Source: Flavobacteriales bacterium (GTDB lineage Bacteria > Bacteroidota > Bacteroidia > Flavobacteriales_D > Sanyastnellaceae). From it: a stretch of DNA of 64,000 nt. Within the stretch, counting starts at the first letter, position 1. Every line of letters begins with the position of its first letter. Below, one piece after another: positions 8,139-17,136 of this stretch. The stretch lies in contig CANIBZ010000005.1 in assembly GCA_947466425.1 (NCBI GenBank), forward strand, positions 1 to 64,000. The letters run 5' to 3'. Below the pieces are notes generated by a model. That model was not told the DNA's origin and searched no databases. It saw only the letters and a program-made list of their open reading frames with translations. Made by a program: the position numbers and the translations under genes.

Positions 8139-9973
8139 TATTTTAATTTGGATTTGCATTCAAGCCTATCCCGTCTTCCAAATTTCCGATTAAAATCTAA
8201 TCGGTAATATAAGCCTGTGCTAATCTGAAAATTTGCTTTCCCCTGAAATTGTGTTCGAATTCCCAAGTCTGTTACCCAATTTATCTTTCTAACTCCTATT
8301 CTTAAACCCAGGGAACCGTAATATTCACTTGGTCTATTCCAATTTGATCCAAGCGTTTGAAGGTTTTGGTATTTAACGCCTAGCGAGTAATGTAAAAATC
8401 TCGCCGATAAGCCATCCAAACACAATTGATACGCGTATTGATTAGAGTGAACCATTAAAGAGGTGTCTCCTACTCCAGTGTAAAACGTAGATGGATAATC
8501 GAAATAAGTGAATTTCAATCCAATAAAATCAGCGTATTTAACTTTTCGTCCTGAATTATGACCGCTGAATTTCTGAGTATTGTACATCTTATAAAGGCCA
8601 CTCGAATATGCGAAATTCCAATTTGTAACTTGAAAATTCTTCACCGAATCCAATAACATTTCATTTGAAAACAGTTCCGTCCCCAGTTGCAAAGAATAAT
8701 TAAATGGCCTATTTTGTTTCTCTTTCTTGATTAAATCCCTAACAATATGACCGCCCACCTTTTTCTTTAGATGCGTAATCTCAGAGTCAGATTTTCCAAA
8801 AGTTTTTTCTAACTCCTTTATCGCATCATAAGCCCCCTGGTAATCTCTTCGATTGTATAACGCCTCTGCCTGCTCTAATGCCTTGTTTCGTTCGTAATCA
8901 GAACACTTATTTTGAATTTCTATATACTTCTTTAGATTTACATCCTTCAGCCTATCAATTTGGCCTTTAAATTTATAAATCTCGGTTTCTAATCCCTTCT
9001 CAATTGCATTTTCCAGTTGAACATAGATCTGATCAAAATATGCCATTTGCAAGCTTAACTTCATTTCTTTAATCTCATTTTCACATGACAGCAAAGAACA
9101 ATATGCATCGATTTCTTTTAGAGCCATTTCGTACCTCGAATTAGATTCATAAAGGAGGACATCCCGCTTCAGCTTAACCTTATAATTCAATTCTGCAGAT
9201 TCAAGCTCTTGTAGAATAATTGGATCATTCCTGAACTGTTTCTGCAATCTGCGAAGCGTCTTAATCGCATAATTGTATCTTTCCATTCCAAGAGAGTCAC
9301 GCACATAACCCATTTCCTCTTCATAATGCAACTGAACTTGAGATTGTCCCAATTTTGCAATGGCATTTTGACAATCATTATAAAAATTATCAAAACTCTC
9401 ATAGTCTATATCTGGATCTAGATAAATAGATGTTTTCATATGCGAATTCAATAACTCTAGCTTCTTTCTATACATACTTGCATCCACATTGCTCGAGGAA
9501 TTATAAGCCGCATTGATCTCTCCTTTCAGCCCTTTTACAGCGCTCAAACAATCGGCGTAATTAGCTTTAGCCAATTTCAACTTATCAATTGTGAAACGGC
9601 CGAATAATTTTTTCGATTTGTGATCAACACAAAAAGTAAAATCACCATAACTCAAATTTGAAGATGAATGAATGTCAACATGCGAATCGAAATAAGATGA
9701 CAACTTATCATTCACCTCTATGACTTCACTGCTTGTCTGGGATTGCACACTAATTAAAATCTTTTCTGACATTTCTGTGCGCAATTTCACCTTCAGGTCT
9801 TCTTTGGCCTTGTTTATTTGAACTTCTTTATCCCTATCAAAAGTACTTTCCAAATGTGCTTCAATAATTTCAGACGAAAATTGCGCATTCACAAAGTCAA
9901 AGCACTGTCCAATACTAGTGAAACTTGTCAATAAATTGAATAAAATAAAAATTAGCCCATAAAATAATCTCAC
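8138..9973 (-). CDS. Secreted coiled-coil protein of unknown function
   Basis: 611 residues starting at GTG (9971-9973), with a Sec signal ending TSIGQC. Residues 40-130 contain a compact alpha/beta segment (KVKLRTEMSEKILISVQS, then DFTFCVDHKSKKLFGRFTI) that looks like the LPP20/FlgO-type secreted domain. A long helical, TPR-like coiled-coil middle follows (about 150-430), then a C-terminal region of alternating aromatic beta strands that may be a small outer-membrane barrel or a beta domain. I do not recognise a named family. It follows the PLP-enzyme gene by 21 bases and is probably co-transcribed with it. Confidence 0.75.
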   Translation of the reverse strand: MRLFYGLIFILFNLLTSFTSIGQCFDFVNAQFSSEIIEAHLESTFDRDKEVQINKAKEDLKVKLRTEMSEKILISVQSQTSSEVIEVNDKLSSYFDSHVDIHSSSNLSYGDFTFCVDHKSKKLFGRFTIDKLKLAKANYADCLSAVKGLKGEINAAYNSSSNVDASMYRKKLELLNSHMKTSIYLDPDIDYESFDNFYNDCQNAIAKLGQSQVQLHYEEEMGYVRDSLGMERYNYAIKTLRRLQKQFRNDPIILQELESAELNYKVKLKRDVLLYESNSRYEMALKEIDAYCSLLSCENEIKEMKLSLQMAYFDQIYVQLENAIEKGLETEIYKFKGQIDRLKDVNLKKYIEIQNKCSDYERNKALEQAEALYNRRDYQGAYDAIKELEKTFGKSDSEITHLKKKVGGHIVRDLIKKEKQNRPFNYSLQLGTELFSNEMLLDSVKNFQVTNWNFAYSSGLYKMYNTQKFSGHNSGRKVKYADFIGLKFTYFDYPSTFYTGVGDTSLMVHSNQYAYQLCLDGLSARFLHYSLGVKYQNLQTLGSNWNRPSEYYGSLGLRIGVRKINWVTDLGIRTQFQGKANFQISTGLYYRLDFNRKFGRRDRLECKSKLK

Positions 9974-9994
9974 TTGTCAATATTTTTTTTAAAA

Positions 9995-11233
9995 CTACAA
10001 CGCCTGAGCTAAGTCCGCAATAATATCTTCAGAATTTTCAATTCCGACACTTAATCGAATCATTCCTTCAGTAATACCCATTCCAATTTTATCCTCATCG
10101 GGAACGTCTGCGTGGGTCATTGAAAAGGGATGCTGTGCAAGGCTCTCATTACTTCCCAAACTAACCGCCAATTTAATAAGTTTGCAATTATCTAAAACAT
10201 GGAATGCTTCCTCTTCACCGCCACGAACCGTAAACCCAATCATAGCTCCAGGCGCTTTACATTGCTCCTTGTATATTGCAATTTGTTGTGCTGAATTGGT
10301 TGGTAATCCTGGAAAAAACACTTGCTCAATTTTCGGGTGTTTCAATAAAAATTCAACAACATCAACAGCATTCTTCGTCTGTTGATCCATTCTAATTTTC
10401 AATGTCTCAATGCTGCGGGTTAGCAACCACGCGGTGTAAGGCGCTATCATGTTGCCTAAAAATGTACGTAATGTTTTTATTGCAGTTATGTGCTCTTTCT
10501 TTCCAACCGTAACACCAGCTATTAAATCGCTGTGACCGCTTAAATACTTCGTAGCACTGTAGCATACCACATCTGCTCCCCACTCTATGGGCTTCTGCCA
10601 AATAGGTCCCATGTAAGTGTTGTCAACGGCGTATAAAACTTTATTGCCTGAGGTGGCTTCAATTTTAATTCTGAAATCCTGAATGGCCTTCAAATCGAAT
10701 AAATGATTTGTTGGATTCGCAGGAGTTTCGGTGAAAACCATTTTCACACGACTTAATTTATTTTCTGAATGAAGACGATCATACAATTCATCAAGAGAGT
10801 CATTAGGACCAAAAGATTCCCATTGAATACCGAAATCGATTAGCACTTGATGAATGAAGTGATGCGTTCCACCGTAGGTTGGATGGCTGCATACCAAGAT
10901 ATCGCCCGGACGCAAGTATGCTAACATGGTGGTAGCAATGGCGCTCATTCCACTTTCGAAAGTTGCAGCTTCATCTGCGCCTTCGTACAAGGCTAAACGC
11001 TCCTCCAAAATTTGAAGGTTAGGATTATTCAAGCGGCTGTATATTAGACCAAGCTGCTCGCCTTCGTTCATAGAATCCTTCCCGTAAGCTAACGCAAAAA
11101 AGCGTTTTCCTTCAGCGGCAGTATTGAAGACGAAAGTAGATGTTTGGAAGATCGGTGGCTTCACTGATCCTTCGCTCCATTTCGGATTGTATCCGTGACT
11201 CATCATCCATGACTCGGGGTGTTTCTTTTCCAT
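9995..11233 (-). CDS. Cys/Met-metabolism PLP-dependent enzyme (cystathionine gamma-synthase / methionine gamma-lyase family)
   Basis: 412 residues from the ATG at 11233. The PLP lysine is in SATKYLSGHSD, with the family's YSRLNNPN, ESGMSAI, HPTYGGTH and AVDNTYMGP motifs all present. The family includes cystathionine synthases and lyases and methionine gamma-lyase, and these cannot be separated reliably by eye. The start at 11233 is favoured over the ATG at 11251 because a TATTTTCG -7 element lies between them. Confidence 0.85.
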   Translation of the reverse strand: MEKKHPESWMMSHGYNPKWSEGSVKPPIFQTSTFVFNTAAEGKRFFALAYGKDSMNEGEQLGLIYSRLNNPNLQILEERLALYEGADEAATFESGMSAIATTMLAYLRPGDILVCSHPTYGGTHHFIHQVLIDFGIQWESFGPNDSLDELYDRLHSENKLSRVKMVFTETPANPTNHLFDLKAIQDFRIKIEATSGNKVLYAVDNTYMGPIWQKPIEWGADVVCYSATKYLSGHSDLIAGVTVGKKEHITAIKTLRTFLGNMIAPYTAWLLTRSIETLKIRMDQQTKNAVDVVEFLLKHPKIEQVFFPGLPTNSAQQIAIYKEQCKAPGAMIGFTVRGGEEEAFHVLDNCKLIKLAVSLGSNESLAQHPFSMTHADVPDEDKIGMGITEGMIRLSVGIENSEDIIADLAQAL

Positions 11234-11237
11234 TTGC

Positions 11238-11245
11238 CGAAAATA
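11238..11245 (-). promoter_or_regulatory. -7 element variant (TATTTTCG)
   Basis: A minus-strand TAnnTTCG, one base from the consensus, 4 bases before the ATG at 11233. It implies a near-leaderless mRNA and excludes the upstream ATG at 11251. Confidence 0.4.
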
Positions 11246-11259
11246 CGACATCTATTCGC

Positions 11260-11267
11260 TATCTTTG
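11260..11267 (+). promoter_or_regulatory. -7 promoter element (TATCTTTG) with a -33 TTG
   Basis: An exact TAnnTTTG match 9 bases before the ATG at 11277. A TTTG at 11233-11236 sits 23 bases upstream, within the spacing known for Bacteroidota promoters. Confidence 0.55.
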
Positions 11268-11276
11268 AGCTTCGAA

Positions 11277-13322
11277 ATGCAATTCGTACATCCCGAAATA
11301 CTTTGGGCCCTTACTGCTCTAGCCGTTCCGGTTCTTATTCACCTCTTTAATTTTCGTAGGTATAAAAAAATTGCCTTTTCCAATATTTCCTTTCTGAAAG
11401 AAGTGAAATCGGAAACAACCAAATCCTCGAAAATTAGGCACATCATCATACTAATTTGTAGATTGCTCGCCTTCACCGGTATTATTCTGGCCTTTGCTCA
11501 ACCCTTTTTTCCAACTGCACAGAGCGAAAAGATGAATGGCGTTCGTGCGGTAAGTGTCTACATCGACAACAGTCTGAGCATGCAAGGCCAAGAGGCCGGA
11601 GTTTCATTTTTAGAAATTTCCAAACAAAAAGCCACCGCATTAGTTAGCTCTTTTTCAAACAACGATCGATTCCAGATTATTTCAAATAGCTTCAAAGGCG
11701 GAGATCAACGTCTTCTCTCTAAAGATGAAGCGCTTCAGTCGATTCAAAGCATCTCATTCAGCCCTGAAACAAAACAAATCAGTGCTGTTTTCGAACGTCA
11801 GCGAGACCTACTGAATAAATCAGCAGCTGACATACACCTCTATTATTGGCTCTCTGATTTTCAACGCAACACCAGCGAAATTCAAGAACTTGCAAATGCT
11901 GAAAATGAATTTATCACGGCCATTCCTGCAACAAGAGACGTGCAGAAAAACTTAAGTGTTGACTCCCTTTATTTCTCAACTCCCCAGCGCATTTTAAACA
12001 ACTCGGACACGCTGCTCGTTGTGATTCAAAATCACAGCGCCGAACTTATTGAAAATGCTCCCCTCAGTCTTGAACTTGATGGATTACAAAAAGCAGTAAG
12101 TGGCGTTACCATTCCACCCAAGGGCATTGTTACAGTTCCAATAGCTTTCAGCACAACGCAAACGGGATTTCATTACGGCAGCGTTAGAATAAACGATTTT
12201 CCTCTTGTTTTCGACGACGTTCATTATTTCGCATATTCCATTTCAGAAAAAATTAATATTCTGAACCTCGTAGGAAGCGAGCAGCAAAACGTGTCTCAAC
12301 TTTTCGATAACGACCCGCAATACAATTTCAGCACAGTAAACGAAACTTCAGTAACGACAGAAGCTATTCAAACTTCAGACTTCATAATTGTTCAAGGAAT
12401 TCAAACACTTTCTCCTCAACTCATTGGTGACCTTTCAAGTTACATAGACCAAGGGGGATCCGTTTTTATCATTCCGCATACTCTTTCAGACTTATTGAGC
12501 TACAACAATTTTCTTGGAAGGTGCAATAGCGTTCAGCTAGGGGCAAAATCGAATACAGCTTTAGCCGCAAACATGGTTGATCTAAGCAATCCGTTCTACA
12601 GCCCTGCTTTTGAAAAGCTTCAAAACAACGCTTCACTTCCATCAGCAACTTTACACTTCCCGCTAAATAATGGAAATTTTAAATCCATTCCATTAATTTC
12701 TTTTCAAGACAACTCTCCATTGCTCGCTCTAACAAACCATGGAAAAGGAAGGTTGTTTGTCTCATCCGTAACCAGTCTAAAAACAGAGAGCACATTTCTG
12801 TCGCACGCGTTGTTTCCAGTAAGCTTGCTTCGTGCAGCAGAGACAAGCGCTGAAGTACAAGCCTTGTACTATCAATTGGGAAAAGAATCCTACCTAACCT
12901 TAAGTCACACGCCAACTTCGGCAGAAGGACTATTCGAGATTAGCGCAACTACCAATTCCAAAACTTTCATTGCACAATCGCGAAGCGTCGGTGGAGAAAC
13001 AGATGTTTTTCTTCCCATTGAAATGGGCGACGCTGGATTTTATGTTGTGAAAGAAAATGGAGTAAATGTTATGCCCTTGGCTATGAACTTCAACAACACC
13101 GAAAGCAATGTCGAATTGATTGGTGCTGATGAACTCATGAAACTGGCGCAACAAATTGGATTGAATAATTTCTCTGTAAAAGATGCCGATCCGGAAATGC
13201 TTCAAGCGCTTGCCACTGAATTAGGTGGAGGCATTTCATTGTGGAAATATTTAATCTACGCAGCACTTTTGTTTATTGCTTTGGAAATCGTATTCATTAA
13301 AATTTGGAAATCGAAAATATGA
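11277..13322 (+). CDS. BatA N-terminal-domain membrane protein with VWA-like region
   Basis: 681 residues. The first 80 are the BatA domain, comprising HPEILWALTALAVPVLIHLFNFR, a basic loop and a second membrane helix ending FAQPFFP. A VWA-like part follows (VYIDNSLSMQG, a degenerate DxSxS), then a long extracytoplasmic region with a DJ-1/GATase-like segment near FIIVQGIQTLSPQ, and a last membrane helix near the C-terminus. Family members are annotated as aerotolerance regulators, but their function is not established. The ATG at 11277 replaces an upstream TTG that overlaps the -7 element. The gene is coupled by ATGA overlap to the next one. Confidence 0.8.
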   Translation: MQFVHPEILWALTALAVPVLIHLFNFRRYKKIAFSNISFLKEVKSETTKSSKIRHIIILICRLLAFTGIILAFAQPFFPTAQSEKMNGVRAVSVYIDNSLSMQGQEAGVSFLEISKQKATALVSSFSNNDRFQIISNSFKGGDQRLLSKDEALQSIQSISFSPETKQISAVFERQRDLLNKSAADIHLYYWLSDFQRNTSEIQELANAENEFITAIPATRDVQKNLSVDSLYFSTPQRILNNSDTLLVVIQNHSAELIENAPLSLELDGLQKAVSGVTIPPKGIVTVPIAFSTTQTGFHYGSVRINDFPLVFDDVHYFAYSISEKINILNLVGSEQQNVSQLFDNDPQYNFSTVNETSVTTEAIQTSDFIIVQGIQTLSPQLIGDLSSYIDQGGSVFIIPHTLSDLLSYNNFLGRCNSVQLGAKSNTALAANMVDLSNPFYSPAFEKLQNNASLPSATLHFPLNNGNFKSIPLISFQDNSPLLALTNHGKGRLFVSSVTSLKTESTFLSHALFPVSLLRAAETSAEVQALYYQLGKESYLTLSHTPTSAEGLFEISATTNSKTFIAQSRSVGGETDVFLPIEMGDAGFYVVKENGVNVMPLAMNFNNTESNVELIGADELMKLAQQIGLNNFSVKDADPEMLQALATELGGGISLWKYLIYAALLFIALEIVFIKIWKSKI

Positions 13323-14557
13323 AAACACTGATTCAAAACGCCAAACTCTTTTCGCCTCTTTCGAAGCATCATTTAAAGATTATGGATGTAGAATTAACCA
13401 ATGGAATTATTTCAGCCATTGGTAAAAATCTACCCGTTGGAAAATCAAAAATCATAGCCGGAAAAGACCATATTTTAACTGTTGCCTTCACAGATCTTCG
13501 AGCCAATTTCGGGGAACCGGGATTTGAACAAAACGAAACTTTGCGCAGTGGTATTGCCGCAGCGAAAAAAGGTGGATTCACGCGCGTATGTTTGATGCCC
13601 TCTCTTATGCCCGTGACAGACAATCAAGGTGCTGTTCAGTTTCTCACGAAAGAAAACACACCGGATTTTCAACTATTACCTATAGGATCTCTTTCAAAAG
13701 AGATGAAAGGAAAACAACTCACCGAATTTTCCGAACTTCAAAAAGCGGGCGCTGTCGGATTTACAGAAGATGAACACACTGTATCTACTGAGCTCATGAT
13801 GCGCGCACTGGAGTATTCGAAGCAAACGAATACCCGAATATTCGTCGCACCGAACGATTATTCGGTTCACCCAAAGGCACAAATGCACGAAGGGAAAACC
13901 AGTGTGAAAATGGGATTGAAGGGCGCGAGTGAATTGAGTGAAACGTTAAGAATTCAACGTGATCTTGCATTGTTAAAATACACAGGCGGAAGCCTTCATT
14001 TTTATAGCATTTCCACCGCCAAGGGAGTTGACATGATTCGGAAAGCGAAGAAGGATGATCTTCAAGTGACCTGCTCTATTGCAGCTCATCAGCTTTCCTT
14101 CACGCATGAAGATATGATTGACTACGATAGCAATAAGAAAACATGGCCCCCATTCCGCAGCACTGCAGATAGAAAAGCTCTGATCAATGGTTTAATTGAT
14201 GGAACTATTGACGCTATTGAAAGTCAGCACACGCCTTTGGTTATTGAGAACAAAGAACTCGAGTTTGAATATGCCAACTTCGGAATAAGTGGAATTGAAA
14301 TTTCCTTTCAAACCATTTACAGTGCTGTAAAAAACGAAGTGCCCATTGAAACTCTGATTGAAAAATTCACAATTGGTGCAGAATTCTCAGCGAACATTCC
14401 TCCTATTCAAATGGAAATCGGAGAACCTGCGCGGCTCACTCTCATTTCCACTAAAGGCATAACCAAAGTATCAAACAACACTTGGATATCCCGGGGAAAG
14501 AACACGCCGTTCTTCAATACTGAATTAAAAGGAGCAATAACTCCTCTTTTCGCTTAA
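13319..14557 (+). CDS. Dihydroorotase homologue lacking metal ligands (probably non-catalytic)
   Basis: 412 residues with the clear dihydroorotase fold: EPGFEQNETLRSGIAAAKKGGFTRVCLMPS, the STAKGVDMI segment and WPPFRSTADRKALINGLIDGTIDAI. The catalytic sites have changed. The DxHxH metal motif reads DLRAN (residues 59-63), so both His are lost, and the final TDHAPH motif reads SQHTPL, so the catalytic Asp is lost. This resembles the inactive DHO partners (PyrC' type) that hold aspartate carbamoyltransferase together in some bacteria. A structural or diverged role is inferred. Start and stop overlap the preceding BatA gene (ATGA). Confidence 0.85.
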   Translation: MKTLIQNAKLFSPLSKHHLKIMDVELTNGIISAIGKNLPVGKSKIIAGKDHILTVAFTDLRANFGEPGFEQNETLRSGIAAAKKGGFTRVCLMPSLMPVTDNQGAVQFLTKENTPDFQLLPIGSLSKEMKGKQLTEFSELQKAGAVGFTEDEHTVSTELMMRALEYSKQTNTRIFVAPNDYSVHPKAQMHEGKTSVKMGLKGASELSETLRIQRDLALLKYTGGSLHFYSISTAKGVDMIRKAKKDDLQVTCSIAAHQLSFTHEDMIDYDSNKKTWPPFRSTADRKALINGLIDGTIDAIESQHTPLVIENKELEFEYANFGISGIEISFQTIYSAVKNEVPIETLIEKFTIGAEFSANIPPIQMEIGEPARLTLISTKGITKVSNNTWISRGKNTPFFNTELKGAITPLFA

Positions 14558-14871
14558 GCTTGTCCCTGCGGTCCGCCGAACGTCATTGGAAATTGTACAT
14601 CTGAAACACCTTCTTTGATCACGCCATTCTGCGCTTCAAACTTAGAAATATTTTCTTGCAACGCTTTCATTAAACGCTTCGCATGTTGCGGAGTCATTAT
14701 GATTCTTGATTGAACTTTTGCCTTTGGCACATTCGGCATAACACGAATGAAATCAAGCACAAACTCAGAGGTGCTGTGCGTAATAACAGCCAAATTCGAA
14801 TAGGTACCTTCAGCTATATTTTCACTTAATTCAATGCTAATCGGTTGAGGAGTTTCGTTGTTGTTTTCCAT
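14554..14871 (-). CDS. DUF3467 family protein
   Basis: 105 residues with no signal peptide. The core matches the small conserved DUF3467 family: SNLAVITHSTSEFVLDF, VPKAKVQSRIIMTPQHAKRL and a helix ending in a Gly-rich tail. Function is unknown. Its stop overlaps the convergent dihydroorotase-like stop by 4 bases. It is the last gene of a run (GAPDH, membrane protein, HAD, DUF3467) with gaps of 0-1 base. Confidence 0.8.
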   Translation of the reverse strand: MENNNETPQPISIELSENIAEGTYSNLAVITHSTSEFVLDFIRVMPNVPKAKVQSRIIMTPQHAKRLMKALQENISKFEAQNGVIKEGVSDVQFPMTFGGPQGQA

Positions 14872-14872
14872 A

Positions 14873-15604
14873 TTAAATTATATTTTTCAATTCATCCAAA
14901 GTGTCAATGGTAAAGGTAGGAACATAGTTGTGTCGCACAGATTTTCCGTTGTGTAATTCTGCCAAACGCTTCTCTGTAGCCGTGAAAAAGACTTGGTCTA
15001 TCCCCGCGTTTCTAGCGCCTAGTATATCGGCATCCCAGTCGTCTCCAATCATCAATGCCTCTTCAACCGTGCAATTCGCGCGTTGAAGCGCTAAATCAAA
15101 AATAGCCTGATGGGGTTTGCGCACCCCCGCCTCTTCACTATACACCACTGTTGAAAAATAATGCTCAATTTGTGCTGCTGCCATTTTAAAACCTTGAACT
15201 TCTATGAATCCATTGGTTAAAATAACATGAGTATAGTTGTTTTTCGTATGGTCCAAAATCTCACGAGCCCCTTCAATGAGATGAGGAAGTCGAGGACATA
15301 CTTCAAGAAACTCTGTTGCGAATAATTCAACAAAATCCATATCGAAAGACGCATTCACTTCGGTAAACAAATCAATGAACCGCCTATTTCTGAGTTCTTC
15401 CTTAGCTATTTTCCCTTCGCGATACAATGCCCAAACTCTTTCATTGTGCTTGGGGTAAGCATTTAAAAAAAACTCCAGTGAAGTGTTCTGAAAATGATTC
15501 GATTCAAATCGTTTATACAATTGCGTTAGCGCAATGGTTGTATTTCCATTCAAATCCCAAAGGGTGCCATCTAAATCCCAAAGGATTGCTTTATACTTTT
15601 TCAT
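14873..15604 (-). CDS. YjjG-type HAD phosphatase (pyrimidine nucleotidase)
   Basis: 243 residues of HAD subfamily IA. Motif I is DLDGT (nucleophile Asp10, Asp12), motif II is ILTNGF, the motif III Lys lies in the GVRKPHQAIFD segment, and motif IV is MIGDDWDADI. The helical cap (ERVWALYREGKIAKEELRNRRF) is the YjjG type, which hydrolyses dUMP, dTMP and non-canonical pyrimidine nucleotides. The start directly abuts the preceding gene's stop. Confidence 0.85.
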   Translation of the reverse strand: MKKYKAILWDLDGTLWDLNGNTTIALTQLYKRFESNHFQNTSLEFFLNAYPKHNERVWALYREGKIAKEELRNRRFIDLFTEVNASFDMDFVELFATEFLEVCPRLPHLIEGAREILDHTKNNYTHVILTNGFIEVQGFKMAAAQIEHYFSTVVYSEEAGVRKPHQAIFDLALQRANCTVEEALMIGDDWDADILGARNAGIDQVFFTATEKRLAELHNGKSVRHNYVPTFTIDTLDELKNII

Positions 15605-16042
15605 TTAAAACCACTTGATATAATAAGCCGCGGAAGAAAGAATAAACGACCAAACCATGAATCCAATTATTAGCCAAAGGGGAGTGAACTTGTTGTGTTT
15701 AAAAAACTTCGCTGCCAACAGAGAGGTGATTGGCACCGAGATAATAACTGAAATAGCAATGAATCCTATGAGTCCGAATTTATGCTTGATGAATACGATT
15801 CTTCGTCTTCCCTTTGTAAACACTGGCTTAATCTTTTTGGACTTCCAATGACTCGTCCATTTAAAGAGATAAGTTCCGCCATAGTAAAACAACAAAACTC
15901 CAAAAGCAGCACCAGTACTTGTTGTTAAAACAACTTCACCAAATTGAATTGTATCTTTTCCTGTTGCATAAATTGTAAAAGGGGTAATGACAAATTTCAC
16001 CACCGCTAAAAATCCATACAATATGAACTGATAAAATTCCAT
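15605..16042 (-). CDS. Small four-helix membrane protein, unknown
   Basis: 145 residues with about four hydrophobic helices and a basic central loop (KWTSHWKSKKIKPVFTKGRRRIVFIKHKFG). The helices around GAAFGVLLFYYGG and GLIGFIAISVIISVPITSLLAA resemble small DedA-like or exporter-like proteins, but I cannot assign a family. It abuts gap upstream and the HAD gene downstream with no spacer, so translation is probably coupled. Confidence 0.7.
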   Translation of the reverse strand: MEFYQFILYGFLAVVKFVITPFTIYATGKDTIQFGEVVLTTSTGAAFGVLLFYYGGTYLFKWTSHWKSKKIKPVFTKGRRRIVFIKHKFGLIGFIAISVIISVPITSLLAAKFFKHNKFTPLWLIIGFMVWSFILSSAAYYIKWF

Positions 16043-17035
16043 CTAGTGTTTCCTTATTATTTCAGCCGCATCCAAAAGTCTATTGCTATAGCCCATTTCG
16101 TTGTCATACCAGCCGACTACTTTTATCATAAAACCAATTACAGAAGTGAGTTCTGCATCTATAATACAACTATGCTTATTCCCTACAATATCCCTTGAAA
16201 CGAGCGGTTCATGGGACACTTCAAGAATACTCTGATGTGTATTTGTCCAATTTTCAAAAAGTTCATTTACATCATTCGCAGTCGTTTTACTTCGAACCAT
16301 AAACGTTAAATCGGAAAGTGAACCGTTCGGAACTGGCACACGAATACCGCAGCCTCCCAGTCGTTCGCTCAAATGAGGAAATACTTTAGTTAAAGCTCTT
16401 GCCGCTCCAGTTGTCGTTGGAACAATAGATGTCGCTGCCGCCCTTGCCCTGCGTAAATCTTTGTGCGGCGCATCGTGCAGCTTTTGATCACCGGTGTACG
16501 AATGAACGGTTGAAATATAGCAACTCTCAACACCGTACGCATCATCTATCAATTGAATAACGGGTGCTGCATTATTTGTCGTACACGAAGCGCAAGAAAT
16601 AATTTTTCTGTCTAAATCAATCTGATGGTCATTCACACCAACGATCCACATGGGCATTTGATCTTCCGAAGGGGCCGACAATAAAACACGAGAAGCTCCA
16701 TCAGAAATATGCTTTTCACATTGCACCTCAGTTTTCATCGTCCCTGAACATTCAAAAACCAAATCAACGTTCATCTCATTCCAAGGAAATTCCGACACGT
16801 TCTTCAAAAACCGAATAATCTTTCCCCCAATAAGAGCTGTATTTTCTCCAACCGATTCAATTGACATCTCAAAAATGCCCTGCGTTGAATCGTATTTCAG
16901 CAAATGCAAGAGAGTATGCATATCTGCCAAGTCGTGCACGGCAACTATCTCCAACTCATCTCTACGTAAAGCTTCTTTGAGCAAAGTTCTGCCTATTCGA
17001 CCAAATCCGTTTATTGCTGCTCTGTGTGTGCTCAT
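16043..17035 (-). CDS. gap: Type I glyceraldehyde-3-phosphate dehydrogenase
   Basis: 330 residues. The Rossmann start is AINGFGRIGRT, the catalytic Cys151 lies in SCASCTTN, His178 in STVHSYTGDQ, and the C-terminal GWYDNEMGYSNRLLD is intact. The enzyme oxidises glyceraldehyde 3-phosphate to 1,3-bisphosphoglycerate in glycolysis, or the reverse. Small departures from housekeeping GapA (for example DQMPMWIVGVN) leave room for a second GapB- or erythrose-4-phosphate-type paralogue. It heads a gap-free four-gene operon. A TACTTTCG -7 variant lies at 17059-17066. Confidence 0.9.
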   Translation of the reverse strand: MSTHRAAINGFGRIGRTLLKEALRRDELEIVAVHDLADMHTLLHLLKYDSTQGIFEMSIESVGENTALIGGKIIRFLKNVSEFPWNEMNVDLVFECSGTMKTEVQCEKHISDGASRVLLSAPSEDQMPMWIVGVNDHQIDLDRKIISCASCTTNNAAPVIQLIDDAYGVESCYISTVHSYTGDQKLHDAPHKDLRRARAAATSIVPTTTGAARALTKVFPHLSERLGGCGIRVPVPNGSLSDLTFMVRSKTTANDVNELFENWTNTHQSILEVSHEPLVSRDIVGNKHSCIIDAELTSVIGFMIKVVGWYDNEMGYSNRLLDAAEIIRKH

Positions 17036-17058
17036 TTCCTTAACTCAATTGCTTCTAA

Positions 17059-17066
17059 CGAAAGTA
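17059..17066 (-). promoter_or_regulatory. -7 element variant (TACTTTCG) upstream of gap
   Basis: A minus-strand TAnnTTCG, 23 bases before the gap start codon. It is the same TTCG variant seen at 11238, 46486 and 46942. Confidence 0.35.
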
Positions 17067-17090
17067 AGTCATTAAATAGAAAACACCCTC

Positions 17091-17120
17091 AAAAAAAAGA
17101 GGCCCCACAGGGCCTCTTTT
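17091..17120 (-). terminator. Rho-independent terminator
   Basis: AAAAGAGGCC pairs with GGCCTCTTTT around a short loop. On the minus strand it ends in a run of eight or more T, placing it 17 bases after the T9SS protein gene that stops at 17137. Confidence 0.85.
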
Positions 17121-17136
17121 CAAAAATTGATATAGC

